From positions 1 through 64,000 of the forward strand of contig NZ_JACXWX010000012.1 in the NCBI RefSeq assembly GCF_014764505.1: DNA of 64,000 nt, written 5' to 3'. Under the pieces are notes generated by a model. That model did no database searches and was not told where the DNA came from. It worked only from the letters and a program-made list of their open reading frames with translations. Position 1 is the first letter of the stretch, and the number at the start of each line of letters is the position of its first letter. Of the stretch, positions 17,639-26,956 are shown piece after piece. The DNA comes from Phormidium tenue FACHB-886 (GTDB lineage: Bacteria > Cyanobacteriota > Cyanobacteriia > Elainellales > Elainellaceae). The position numbers were made by a program, and so were the translations under genes.

Positions 17639-20200
17639 ATGCGCCTAAGATTTTGCTGCCTTGTTGCCCTTGCTGCCCTCCTCACGGTTTTGCCCCTGCC
17701 AACGCTGAACAAGGTACAAGCAGTTCCCAGCCCAGCTCCCGCACCCAGCCCAACCGCTACTCCAGAGCAGGCAAATCCACGCCAAATCGAAGCAGCTCAG
17801 CTCATGCTGGAAGGCATTTTGCAGATGCAGCGCAATCAATATCAGGAGTCGTTGCAAAACCTGCAGGCATCGCTGCAGATCTATCAAGAGCTGGACGAAC
17901 CTCAGGGGCAGTTTATCCTGCTGAATAGCCTGGGGTCAGTCTATTTTTATTTGGGGCGATATCAGGAATCGATCGCAGCATCGCAGCAGTCGATCGAGCT
18001 ACTGCAGGCGTTGGGAGATGCGCCCGAAGCCGCGATCGGGCGCTCTTTTGAGATGGTAACGCTGACGAACTTGGGCTTATCGCATCAATATTTGGGGCAA
18101 TATCAGCAGGCGATCGACTTTCTGCAGCGGGCGCTGACGGCAGCTCAGCAGGCAAACCAGCCCTTAATGGAAGCAACCGCGCTAGTTCATTTAGGCGATG
18201 CTTACCGGACGATCGGCAAATATGAGCAGGCAGTCCAAGTGGGTCAGCAGGCGCTTACCGTGCTGCGATCGTCGCCTCAGGTGCCAGCCAGCCCTCCTGC
18301 CGCTGCTGCTCAAAATCCGCTAGAAGCCTTGTTTGCGCCTGCTTTGGCAACCGGAGCGCAGCAAGCAGAAGCAGGCGCATTAGCCAATTTGGGCATTGCC
18401 TATGGCTTCCTCAAAGATTATCCGCAGTCGATCGCTTTCTTGCAGCAGTCGTTGGAGTTGGCAAAAGAGATTGGCGATCGGCAAATTGAGTCGAGGGCGC
18501 TGCTCAATTTGGGCAACACCTACCTATCGGCAGAGCAGCCGCAGCAGGCAGCTGAGGCATTTCGGCAGGCAATCGCCTTAGCAAAAGAGATTGGCGATCG
18601 GCAGGGAGAAGCGATTGCGCTGGGCAACCTGGGCAACAGCTACCGCAACTTGGGCGAATTTGAGCAGGCGATCGACTCACACCAGCAGTCGCTGGCAATC
18701 AAACGAGAATTGGGCGATCGGGCTGGAGAAGCGATTAGCCTCAGCAACCTTGCCTATGCCCTGCTTAACGAAGGACAGCCACAAGACGCAGAATTGCTGC
18801 TCTGGAACTCGGTTGAAATCCTGGAGTCGCTGCGAACCGGGCTCAAAAGCGATACCGAACGAGTGGCTTTGCAGGATACCCAACGCTACGCCTATGAGAA
18901 CCTGCAAAATGCCCTCGTCATGCAAAACAAAATTGAACAAGCTTTGGAAGTGGCTGAACGCGGACGCGCCAGAGCTTTTGTAGAGCTTTTGTCTCGGCAT
19001 CAGCTCGGCTCGGCAGATTCCAGCGCAGTGCCGAGCATGGCTAGCCCCTCGATCGACGAGATCAAACGCATCGCCCGCTCCGAGAACGCTACCCTCATTG
19101 AATATTCCATCATCGATCAGAAAACGCTATTTATCTGGGTGATCCAGCCCACAGGCAAAATCACTTTCCGCCAAACCGATTTCAACGCTACCTTCCAACA
19201 GCCTCCCAGCCGCAACGCCAGCCCAACCGCTGCAGCATCAGCCAGCCCAGCCGAAGACCCATTCACCAGCCTCGTTTCCACCACCCGCAGCGCCGTAATT
19301 GCCGATCGCAGCGCTCCCGTTGCCGACCTGACCCGTACCAACCAGCTCCGCACCCTCCATCAGTTTTTAATCGAGCCGATCGCCGATCTGTTACCCACCG
19401 ATCCCAACGATCGGCTGATCTTCATTCCCCAAGGCAGTCTTTTTCTAGTGCCCTTCCCTGCCCTTCAAGATGAAGCAGGCACTTACCTGATCAAAAACCA
19501 CACTATTCTCACTGCTCCAGCCATCCAGGTACTTGGTCTCACGGGTTCAGACCAAAACAGCGATCGCCCCCCTGCTCTAATCATTGGCAATCCTGTCATG
19601 CCCAAACTACCCACCTCCCCCGGCGAACCGCCGCAACCTTTGCCCGCACTTCCGGCAGCAGGCACAGAGGCGACGCTGATTGCGCAGCTGCTCAATGTGC
19701 AGGCGCTAGAGGGTGATCAAGCAACCGAAACCGCAGTGGTGCAGCAGATGCCCGCCGCCAAAATTGTGCATTTGGCAACCCATGGGCTGCTGAACTATGG
19801 GCAACCTGATGAGTTCGGCATTCTGGATACGCCGGGAGCCATAGCCCTTGCACCTTCCAATACAGACGATGGGCTGCTTACTGCAAGCGAGATCCTAAAG
19901 CTCAACCTGCAGGCAGACTTGGTGGTGCTGAGCGCCTGCGATACGGGGCGCGGACGAATTACTGAAGATGGAGTGGTGGGGCTGTCGCGCTCCTTCATGG
20001 CAGCGGGGGCTGCTAGCGTGGTGGTGTCTCTGTGGTCTGCCTCAGATCTGGCAACTGCCGATCTCATGACTAAGTTTTATCAGCAGCTCCAGCAAAACCC
20101 AGATAAAGCACAGGCACTGCGGCAGGCGATGTTAGCAACAATGGAGCAATATCCACATCCAAGAGATTGGGCAGCATTTACATTAATGGGCAAATCCTGA
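17639..20200 (+). CDS. secreted or membrane-attached TPR-CHAT protease
   Basis: An 853-residue protein. A signal peptide (MRLRFCCLVALAALLTVLPL and onward to KVQA) is followed by a Pro-rich linker, about eight tetratricopeptide repeats (roughly 45-420; for example YQESLQNLQASLQIYQEL, FEQAIDSHQQSLAIKREL), a linker, and a C-terminal CHAT domain (about 530-853). The catalytic His715 (LATHG) and Cys767 (SACDTGRG) are intact. CHAT proteins are caspase-like proteases. TPR-CHAT members include the type III-E CRISPR partner, but no Cas gene lies nearby. An exported location is inferred from the leader. ATG 17639 is preceded by a stop 13 codons upstream, so the start is fairly certain. Confidence 0.88.
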   Translation: MRLRFCCLVALAALLTVLPLPTLNKVQAVPSPAPAPSPTATPEQANPRQIEAAQLMLEGILQMQRNQYQESLQNLQASLQIYQELDEPQGQFILLNSLGSVYFYLGRYQESIAASQQSIELLQALGDAPEAAIGRSFEMVTLTNLGLSHQYLGQYQQAIDFLQRALTAAQQANQPLMEATALVHLGDAYRTIGKYEQAVQVGQQALTVLRSSPQVPASPPAAAAQNPLEALFAPALATGAQQAEAGALANLGIAYGFLKDYPQSIAFLQQSLELAKEIGDRQIESRALLNLGNTYLSAEQPQQAAEAFRQAIALAKEIGDRQGEAIALGNLGNSYRNLGEFEQAIDSHQQSLAIKRELGDRAGEAISLSNLAYALLNEGQPQDAELLLWNSVEILESLRTGLKSDTERVALQDTQRYAYENLQNALVMQNKIEQALEVAERGRARAFVELLSRHQLGSADSSAVPSMASPSIDEIKRIARSENATLIEYSIIDQKTLFIWVIQPTGKITFRQTDFNATFQQPPSRNASPTAAASASPAEDPFTSLVSTTRSAVIADRSAPVADLTRTNQLRTLHQFLIEPIADLLPTDPNDRLIFIPQGSLFLVPFPALQDEAGTYLIKNHTILTAPAIQVLGLTGSDQNSDRPPALIIGNPVMPKLPTSPGEPPQPLPALPAAGTEATLIAQLLNVQALEGDQATETAVVQQMPAAKIVHLATHGLLNYGQPDEFGILDTPGAIALAPSNTDDGLLTASEILKLNLQADLVVLSACDTGRGRITEDGVVGLSRSFMAAGAASVVVSLWSASDLATADLMTKFYQQLQQNPDKAQALRQAMLATMEQYPHPRDWAAFTLMGKS

Positions 20201-20216
20201 GATGGGCAAATCCTGA
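20186..20216. repeat. 16-bp-period direct repeat across a stop codon
   Basis: ATGGGCAAATCCTGA occurs at 20186-20200, where it encodes the last residues and stop of the CHAT gene, and again at 20202-20216. The second copy is non-coding. It is followed by repeated TACGTAG elements (20236-20270). Confidence 0.75.
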
Positions 20217-20271
20217 CCATCAAGCTGTTACTGCTACGTAGGCTCAATGCTACGTAGACTTATACGTAGAC

Positions 20272-20655
20272 TTAATCGATTAACCACTGCCCTAGTAAAT
20301 ACCCCACAAAGCCCATCCAGAATCCTGCGAATAAGAAGAATCCCATTGTCAACCACAGCAAAATTGCCATTAGTCGGGCGATCGGGTTGGGACGAGATGC
20401 GGGAAACCTCTGCCGGAGCACTATGGCTATATTGGTTGCCAGCAGCCCTGCCAAGATAGAAGCTGTCCAGAGCCAGTGCTTTTCTTGGATCGCTTGCATC
20501 CAGGGCAACAACGAGCCGCCATTGGCACTATTCGGCTGGAAGGCGGGATCGCGCAGTGGCGAGACGGCGTAAGCAAACAGTCCAGCGGCAATCGTGAGTC
20601 CTACTAGCACTCCTAAACTAAGCCGAGCCCGATAGCGATCGGTCCGAGAACTCAT
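20272..20655 (-). CDS. small polytopic membrane protein
   Basis: A 127-residue protein with about four hydrophobic helices (LSLGVLVGLTIAAGLFAYAV; WTASILAGLLATNIAIVL; ARLMAILLWLTMGFFLFAGF; WMGFVGYLLGQWL). A non-hydrophobic loop with PLRDPAFQPNSANGGSLLPWM lies between the first two. GAGGAG sits seven bases before ATG 20655, favouring it over the GTG at 20673. Family not recognised. It is convergent with the TPR-CHAT gene. Confidence 0.6.
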   Translation of the reverse strand: MSSRTDRYRARLSLGVLVGLTIAAGLFAYAVSPLRDPAFQPNSANGGSLLPWMQAIQEKHWLWTASILAGLLATNIAIVLRQRFPASRPNPIARLMAILLWLTMGFFLFAGFWMGFVGYLLGQWLID

Positions 20656-20919
20656 ACGCTGCTCCTCTATCACTACGTGTTTATTTTGACTGCAGTTGCG
20701 GGTTGATGTTCCGTTTCATACTCCTTGCGGTCGAGTGGTGCCTGCTTCAAATGTCCTCTAGCCCTTGTCATCTTTCGCTTGATTGAGGTGGGTTCCCACC
20801 TGAGGGAGATGCAACACATTGCGCTGGCAAACATGCTTAGACTACGGGGGGACTTGTCCCTCCGTTATTAGGCGCTATTCACTCCCTGCAGTTTTAGAGG
20901 CTTCCCTTTAGGAGAGGAT

Positions 20920-23900
20920 ATGTTTGACTTTACAGATATTGCTACCAGGCTCATGGGGCAGTTCTCCATCCGAGAACCCCTGCTCTGGCTAGCGCAAATA
21001 CCTGACGCGCCCAATGCGTCAGGCGTAACACCCGAAGCCACTTCGATTGTTTTTTCAGGACCTCAGTTTTTTATCGCCCTCGTATCGGGCGTGTTGCTCG
21101 CGTTTGCCTTCCAGCTGCTGCTGACTAATTTGTCGGTGGCGGCAGGTATTTCCTATCTGGGGCGCTCCTCAGACCACTCAGACCATCACTCAGACCACCA
21201 CGACTCTGGTTCCAACCCGGTCAAAAAAATTAGTACGACAGTTGGACTCTGGACGCTGATCACTGTAACGCTGGCGCTATTTCTTGCCTGCTTCTTTGCA
21301 GTTCAGCTTAGCCTGCTGGCAACCGAGCGGCTGGGCGCGATCGTCGGCTTAGTGATCTGGGCGGCATATTTTTCAATTCTGGTCTGGATCAGCTCTACCA
21401 CGGTTGGATCGCTGATCGGGTCAGTTGTGAGTGCGGCAACCTCTGGCTTCCAGGCAATACTGGGCACAGCAACCGCTGCAATCGGCGGCAAAATGGCGCA
21501 GCGGCAGGTGGTTTCCACGGCAGAGGCAGTGGCGTCGGCGGTGAAAAACGAGCTGGGATCGGGTGTTGATCCTGAAAGTATCCGTCAGTCTATGGAGAGT
21601 TACTTCCAGCGGCTGCGGCTACCCGGCTTCGATATCCCCAAAATCCGTCAGGACTTTGAGTCCCTGCTCAATGACCCGGAGCTGGCGTCCCTATCCGAAG
21701 ACGATCGCCTCCGCAACATCGATCGGCAAACCTTTGTTGATTTGATTAGTCGGCGCACAGATTTCTCTAAAAACGAGGTGAATCGGCTGGCTGATTTGCT
21801 AGAAGGCGTATGGCGACAGACGCTTGGCAAACGGCAGCGATCGGACGATCGGCTGTCAGAGCTGGTTAGCTACCTGCAATCGACGCAGCCCGGACAGATG
21901 CAGATCGATGAGCTAAATGCCAAGCTCGATCGGGTGCTTGCTGAGCGCAGTGCAGGTCAATCGGCACAATCTGCACAATCTGCACAACCATCGGGCGGGA
22001 TACAGCAGACGATCCAGTCTGGGATGAATACGGCAATTGGCTTGCTGATGGGTCGGACTGACCTCTCTGATCTTGACCTCAATAAAATTCTCGATCGCCT
22101 AAAAACTGCCCAAAGTACCGTCACCGATCAAACCAGTAAAGTGGTGCAGCAACTGCAAGGGTCTAGCCCAGCGCCTAGCGCCCCTAGCCCAATTCGCACC
22201 GATATTGAGCATTACCTGCTCAATACCTACTCCTGGCAAATGAATCGGGAGACAATCGCCCGCGATTTCCGCAACGTGCTGTATGACACGGAAGCCGATC
22301 CTAGCGTGGTGATTCAAGAGCTTTCGGCACTCGATCGCAACTACTTTGCCAATCTGCTCAGCTCTCGCGGCGTGTTTGTGCCCAGTAGAATTGAGGAAAT
22401 TGTCAATCAGCTCGAAGAGATTCGGCTGGAAGTGATCACCGAAGCCCACGCAGCCAGAGAGCGAGAGATCGCGCTGGATCTGCGAGCGCGGATAGATATC
22501 TACCTGCTGCACACTCCGAAAGAGCAGCTTTATTCTGAAGACATTCTGCCTGCCTTCCAAGCCATCTTACGAGATGAAGAAGCTGACACGGAAATGCTGA
22601 AGCTGCGGCTTGCTCCATATGACCGGGAGAGCCTGCGGCAAATTCTCCTGAAGCGGCCAGATATCATGCTGGGCGAAGTGGAAGCGATTCTTGATCCACT
22701 GGAGCGAACCCGCGATCGCGTTTTGTTTGATTCGCAATCGCTTGATGAACAGGCAAAACAGCGCTTGGCATCTACCCAGCAAAAGCTGGAAGATTACTTG
22801 CGCAACACCGGCAAGACAGAGCTAGACCCAGACGACATCAAGCGCGATTTGCAGCTGTTGCTGTCTGACCCGCAAACAGGGCTTTCGTCTTTGCGGCATC
22901 GGGCAGCGACAATCGATCGCGATACGTTGGTGAAGCTGCTGAGTCAGCGTCAAGACTTGACAGAAGCCGATGCCAACCGGATTGTGAGCGACGTAGAAAC
23001 CAACTGGAAAACCTTCTTGAGCTCGCCGCGGATCATCACGGATACCGTTAAAGAGAAGACCGATGAAACGTTAACTTCCCTTGCAGATTACCTGCGGCGA
23101 ACCGACCTGGAAGAACTCGATCCAGATGGAATTCAGCGTGATTTGACGAAGCTGTTGGACAATCCGCGAGAGGGCGCTTTGGCGCTACGGCGGCGGCTGT
23201 CTAAGATCGACCGTGAAACGCTGGTGCGCCTGCTGAGCCAGCGCCAAGACCTGTCAGAGAGCCAAGTAAATCGGCTGATCGACCAAGTGGAGTCCGCTAT
23301 CCACAAAATTGTTCGATCGCCGCGTCGGCTAGCGCTGCGGGCACAGCGAACGGTGACAGACTTTGAAACCAGCCTTGAGGACTACCTCCGCAATACAGAC
23401 AAAGAAGAGCTAAACCCCGAAGGGATTAAGCGCGACCTGAAGCTGCTGACTCAGTCGCCCCAAGCTGGACTGCAAAACATCGGCGATCGCCTGTCTCGCT
23501 TCGATCGCAATACGGTGGTTGCGCTGCTGTCTCAGCGGAAAGACATGACCCCGGAAGAAGCCGAGCGTGTGGTTAGCCAGTTTGAAGAGACGCGCAACCA
23601 AATTGTGGATCAGGCGCGGCAGATTCAGGCACGTCTGCAGGCTGTAATCGACCGGATCTTCGGGCGCATTCGCGATTACCTCAACTCGCTCGATCGTCCT
23701 GAGCTAAACTACGATGGCATCAAGCACGATGTCCGGACGCTATTTGATGACCCGCAGGCGGGCTTCGATGCGATGCGGTCTCGGCTTGCACATTTCGATC
23801 GAGGGACGCTGGTTGCCCTGCTTAGCTCCCGGGAAGACATTTCCGAAGCCGATGCCAATCGCATCATCGACCAGGTAGAATCCGCCCGGAGCAGCGTCTT

Positions 23901-24081
23901 GCAGCAGGCAGAGCGGATTCAAAACGAAGCACAGCGTCGTGTAGAAGCGGTGAAAGCTCAAGCGCAGCGGCAGATGGAGGAAACTCGTAAAGCAGCAGAA
24001 GCGGCATCTTGGTGGCTGTTTATTACGGCGCTAGTGTCGGCAATTGCGGCAGCAGGAGCAGGAGCGCTCGCCGCAATTTAG
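20920..24081 (+). CDS. large membrane protein with seven ~97-residue repeats
   Basis: A 1053-residue protein. Three membrane helices lie near residues 50-75, 110-140 and 145-175. A His/Asp/Ser-rich loop (SDHSDHHSDHHDS) sits between the first two. One more helix ends the protein (WWLFITALVSAIAAAGAGAL). Between them are seven repeats starting near residues 226, 430, 525, 623, 723, 821 and 919. The best four share the pattern DYLRNT...ELxPxxIKRDLxxLL.DP..G...LR.R...DR.TLV.LLSQR.D..E..ANRI....E. A coiled-coil stretch (about 985-1025) precedes the last helix. GGAGAGG precedes ATG 20920. I do not recognise a named family. It could span or tether membranes. Codon use matches its neighbours, so it does not look newly acquired. 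Confidence 0.8.
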   Translation: MFDFTDIATRLMGQFSIREPLLWLAQIPDAPNASGVTPEATSIVFSGPQFFIALVSGVLLAFAFQLLLTNLSVAAGISYLGRSSDHSDHHSDHHDSGSNPVKKISTTVGLWTLITVTLALFLACFFAVQLSLLATERLGAIVGLVIWAAYFSILVWISSTTVGSLIGSVVSAATSGFQAILGTATAAIGGKMAQRQVVSTAEAVASAVKNELGSGVDPESIRQSMESYFQRLRLPGFDIPKIRQDFESLLNDPELASLSEDDRLRNIDRQTFVDLISRRTDFSKNEVNRLADLLEGVWRQTLGKRQRSDDRLSELVSYLQSTQPGQMQIDELNAKLDRVLAERSAGQSAQSAQSAQPSGGIQQTIQSGMNTAIGLLMGRTDLSDLDLNKILDRLKTAQSTVTDQTSKVVQQLQGSSPAPSAPSPIRTDIEHYLLNTYSWQMNRETIARDFRNVLYDTEADPSVVIQELSALDRNYFANLLSSRGVFVPSRIEEIVNQLEEIRLEVITEAHAAREREIALDLRARIDIYLLHTPKEQLYSEDILPAFQAILRDEEADTEMLKLRLAPYDRESLRQILLKRPDIMLGEVEAILDPLERTRDRVLFDSQSLDEQAKQRLASTQQKLEDYLRNTGKTELDPDDIKRDLQLLLSDPQTGLSSLRHRAATIDRDTLVKLLSQRQDLTEADANRIVSDVETNWKTFLSSPRIITDTVKEKTDETLTSLADYLRRTDLEELDPDGIQRDLTKLLDNPREGALALRRRLSKIDRETLVRLLSQRQDLSESQVNRLIDQVESAIHKIVRSPRRLALRAQRTVTDFETSLEDYLRNTDKEELNPEGIKRDLKLLTQSPQAGLQNIGDRLSRFDRNTVVALLSQRKDMTPEEAERVVSQFEETRNQIVDQARQIQARLQAVIDRIFGRIRDYLNSLDRPELNYDGIKHDVRTLFDDPQAGFDAMRSRLAHFDRGTLVALLSSREDISEADANRIIDQVESARSSVLQQAERIQNEAQRRVEAVKAQAQRQMEETRKAAEAASWWLFITALVSAIAAAGAGALAAI

Positions 24082-24122
24082 AGACGTCTAAACGTCTCAG
24101 ATTCTCTCCTGAAGCATTTTGT

Positions 24123-24164
24123 GGGGTGAAGCATCTCGAAGCACTGGCTTTGAGGCTTCGCCCC
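24123..24164. terminator. hairpin terminator between convergent genes
   Basis: GGGGTGAAGC (24123-24132) pairs with GCTTCGCCCC (24155-24164, one G-U pair) and is followed by TTCTTTGCTT. A second short hairpin, GAGACGT/ACGTCTC, lies at 24081-24098, right at the stop of the repeat-protein gene. Confidence 0.65.
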
Positions 24165-24188
24165 TTCTTTGCTTAAAAGCCTCAGCGC

Positions 24189-24797
24189 TTAAAGCCGCAG
24201 CCCTCGCTCAATTCGTAGATAGTCTCGCTCGATCTCTTCCCAAAGCGATCGATTCTCTGGGTCTGCCTTCATCGCCTTCTGCAAGAAAGGACGCGCCTCG
24301 TCATAGCGCCGTCGATCGAGCAGCTCGCGCGCCCAGCCGTGATAAGCCTTTGCCAGCGCTCTCCCTACTTCTGTATCGTTGGGAAACCGCCGCGCCAGAC
24401 CTTCTGCTTCTCTGGCCGCCTGCTGCCATTGCCACTGCTTTAGCAGCACAAAAATCGGCTCCAACGATCGCTGCTTTAGCCGCTCTTGTTCTGGGGTGAG
24501 AGGCGTTGAGCGAGAGGCAGCCGTACGTCGGCTTACTCGCACTTTGGCTGTGGAAGAAGCCTGGGCAGGTGGGCGAGCAGGCGGTGCAGGCATCGACTGT
24601 GCTGCCTCTAGCAGGGTTTCGTAAGCGTGGTTGATTTCAATGAAGCGATCGGCAGCTTCGCGGCTGTTGGGATTGCGATCGGGATGATATCGCTTCACCA
24701 ACTGGCGGTATGCAGATTTGATTTCATCTAGGGTTGCATGAGGAGCTAATCCAAGAATTCGGTAGCACTCGATCAGATCAGCAGAAGAACTCTCCAT
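24189..24797 (-). CDS. J-domain (DnaJ-like) co-chaperone with C-terminal TPR-like helices
   Basis: A 202-residue protein. Residues 8-65 are a J domain with the essential HPD motif in KRYHPDRNP and the usual helices (CYRILGLAPHATLDEIKSAYRQL). A proline/alanine/basic linker follows. The C-terminus holds TPR-like helices (ALAKAYHGWARELLDRRRYDEARPFLQKAMKADPENRSLWEEIERDYLRIE). It probably stimulates a DnaK-type chaperone on a particular client. It lacks the Gly/Phe and zinc regions of true DnaJ. Confidence 0.85.
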   Translation of the reverse strand: MESSSADLIECYRILGLAPHATLDEIKSAYRQLVKRYHPDRNPNSREAADRFIEINHAYETLLEAAQSMPAPPARPPAQASSTAKVRVSRRTAASRSTPLTPEQERLKQRSLEPIFVLLKQWQWQQAAREAEGLARRFPNDTEVGRALAKAYHGWARELLDRRRYDEARPFLQKAMKADPENRSLWEEIERDYLRIERGLRL

Positions 24798-24926
24798 TGC
24801 TTTGAGTAGAATAATCGCGTATCTACCAGCATAAGCGAGTAAATTGAGAAACGTATGATCTCAAGTTGTCGAGGGGTTGTATTTTCTACCGCAGGCTGTT
24901 ACGGCGCTGTGCCTCTCTGTGAAGAC

Positions 24927-24983
24927 GAGTTTTCTTCTATGTAAAAACCCCGCAATGCGGGGTTTTTACATAGAAGAAAACTC
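24927..24983. terminator. very long perfect hairpin terminator
   Basis: A stem of about 27 bp (24927-24953 with 24957-24983) encloses only three bases. Its core is AAAAACCCCGC/GCGGGGTTTTT. It starts 18 bases past the stop of the minus-strand Ycf45-like gene and probably ends that transcript. It may also protect mRNA ends. Confidence 0.85.
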
Positions 24984-25001
24984 AGCTAAGCGCAGCCGCT
25001 C

Positions 25002-26873
25002 CTAAGCCGGATAAATTCGCAGGCGTCGGTTCGGTTCATCGCCAAAGCTGGAAGACTTCAGCCGATAATGCTCGACTAGCTCATGCTGCATCTTGCGGAC
25101 TTTTGCCGAGCGGGGCAGCAATTCCACAGGTTGCCCTTTGGGAATCACAATTTGCTCCACGGCAAGGCGAGCTTCTTCCAGCGCTTCGATTTCGTCCTCA
25201 TCGGCGCTGTTGTAGAACAGGCTGAGGCTAGCAGAATCTTCTTCCTCAGTCGTTTCCTGAATATGCAGCATTCGCTGAAGCGCCCGGATGATTTGCGGCA
25301 GGCTATTCGACTTAACCGCGTGGATTGGCAGCTGGCGGTTTTTTGCTAGCACCCGCAGCTTCGAGTGGTTTTTGATGTGCGATCGCAGCGCCACCACCGC
25401 ATCGGCATCATCAATATCTTTGGTCAAGACGATCGGCAGATTCAGCGTCCGGATTACCTCCTCTAGCTGATTGCGGCTGATCGCATAGGGGTAGACGTGC
25501 AGCGGCAAATCTTCACCATTCGGACCCGAAGCAGGCGCAATATCTGCGTCTTTAATGACGATCGGTGCAGTTCCAAAGGAGGCGTTCAGCATTTGGTCAA
25601 ACTGTTGCCGTTCAGTTAGCTGCTCCATGGGCTGCGGGCTGCTGCCCAAAGTACCTGCGCTAGATCCTCCCCCTAGCTCATTCCGCTTATAGGATGGGAG
25701 CGCTGTCATTTGCCCCGCCGATCGCCAGCCGCCGCGTCCTGCTGCAGGGCTGTAGCCGTTCAGTGGGGCAGCGCCGAACGGCTTTGGGGCCACCGCCTGC
25801 TGCGCCCCAACCGGCGCTTCCTGCGCAATCACCACGTTGCCTGCCGTATCCAGGCTGCGGACCTGTAGCACGGGCTGTCTGCCGCGCAGCAGCGTATCCA
25901 CCGTTTCTGCCACCTGTTCATGCACCACCCAGCGCTGGCGCTCCAGCATTTCCACAGCGATCTCAAAAGTTGGCGGTGCTTTGCGCTCTAAGACACTTTT
26001 TTGGCTGCCGCGCCGCCGCGCTTCTTCATCGCCCAACGTCACAGACTGGATGCCACCAACCAAATCTGAGAGAGTTGGGTTTTTGATCAGGTTCTCGATG
26101 CGGTTGCCATGCGCCGTGCCTACTAGCTGAACGCCGCGCTCAGCGATCGTCCGAGCTGCCAGTGCCTCCAGCTCTGTGCCGATCTCATCGATCACAATCA
26201 CTTCCGGCATGTGGTTTTCCACAGCTTCAATCATCACCTGATGCTGCAGCTCTGGACGCGCCACCTGCATCCGGCGGGCTCGCCCGATCGCCGGATGGGG
26301 CACATCGCCATCACCCGCGATCTCATTCGATGTGTCAATGATTACTACGCGTTTGTTTAGCTCGTCTGCCAGCACCCGGGCAATTTCCCGCAGTGCGGTG
26401 GTTTTACCCACACCCGGACGACCCAGCATCAAAATCGACTTGCCCGACTCTACCAGCTCGCGGATCATGCCGATCGTCCCAAAGATGGCGCGGCCGACAC
26501 GACAGGTCAAGCCAATCACATCGCCTGTGCGGTTGCGAATAGCGCTGATCCGGTGCAGGGTGCGCTCAATTCCTGCCCGGTTATCGCCGCTAAACATACC
26601 AACTCGTTCGATGCAATAGTCCAGATCCGAGCGGGAAATATAGCGTTCAGACAGATACTCGGCTTCACCAGGAAAGCGAGCTTCCGGACGTCGCCCCAAA
26701 TCCAGGACCACTTCAACAAGTCTGTTGAGTTTAGGATGCTGCTGCAACGGCAAGCGAATCTCGGCGGGCAACATCTCCAACAGTTGGGTCAGGTCATCTG
26801 TCATCTGAAGCTCAGTCGTTTGAAGCGCGGTTTCTTGCGGGTGCAGTTGATTATCAGAGTTACTAAATGTCAT
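25002..26873 (-). CDS. Ycf45-like AAA ATPase with R3H domain (SpoIIIAA-like)
   Basis: About 623 residues. The N-terminal part holds a SpoIIIAA-type AAA ATPase: [17 protein letters not shown] is the Walker A motif (about residue 150), [13 protein letters not shown] the Walker B. The [18 protein letters not shown] stretch is typical of chloroplast Ycf45. The C-terminal third has an R3H-like end ([42 protein letters not shown]), which binds single-stranded nucleic acid. Cellular role is not well established. ATG 26873 gives the family start. A TTG at 26900 opens nine residues earlier. The terminator at 24927 closes the unit. Confidence 0.82.
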   Translation of the reverse strand: MTFSNSDNQLHPQETALQTTELQMTDDLTQLLEMLPAEIRLPLQQHPKLNRLVEVVLDLGRRPEARFPGEAEYLSERYISRSDLDYCIERVGMFSGDNRAGIERTLHRISAIRNRTGDVIGLTCRVGRAIFGTIGMIRELVESGKSILMLGRPGVGKTTALREIARVLADELNKRVVIIDTSNEIAGDGDVPHPAIGRARRMQVARPELQHQVMIEAVENHMPEVIVIDEIGTELEALAARTIAERGVQLVGTAHGNRIENLIKNPTLSDLVGGIQSVTLGDEEARRRGSQKSVLERKAPPTFEIAVEMLERQRWVVHEQVAETVDTLLRGRQPVLQVRSLDTAGNVVIAQEAPVGAQQAVAPKPFGAAPLNGYSPAAGRGGWRSAGQMTALPSYKRNELGGGSSAGTLGSSPQPMEQLTERQQFDQMLNASFGTAPIVIKDADIAPASGPNGEDLPLHVYPYAISRNQLEEVIRTLNLPIVLTKDIDDADAVVALRSHIKNHSKLRVLAKNRQLPIHAVKSNSLPQIIRALQRMLHIQETTEEEDSASLSLFYNSADEDEIEALEEARLAVEQIVIPKGQPVELLPRSAKVRKMQHELVEHYRLKSSSFGDEPNRRLRIYPA

Positions 26874-26956
26874 GAATAATCCAAACGGTACGCGGTGCAA
26901 AGAGCGGTTTGAGGGGGTGTGGCGATCGAGTCCCTAAAGACTCAAACCACCCTTCC

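Noticed and set aside
17639-20200. TPR-CHAT protein as a CRISPR (type III-E) partner protease
   Set aside because: No Cas gene, repeat array or Cas7-11-like gene is in the window. The protein has a signal peptide, which does not suit a cytosolic CRISPR effector.
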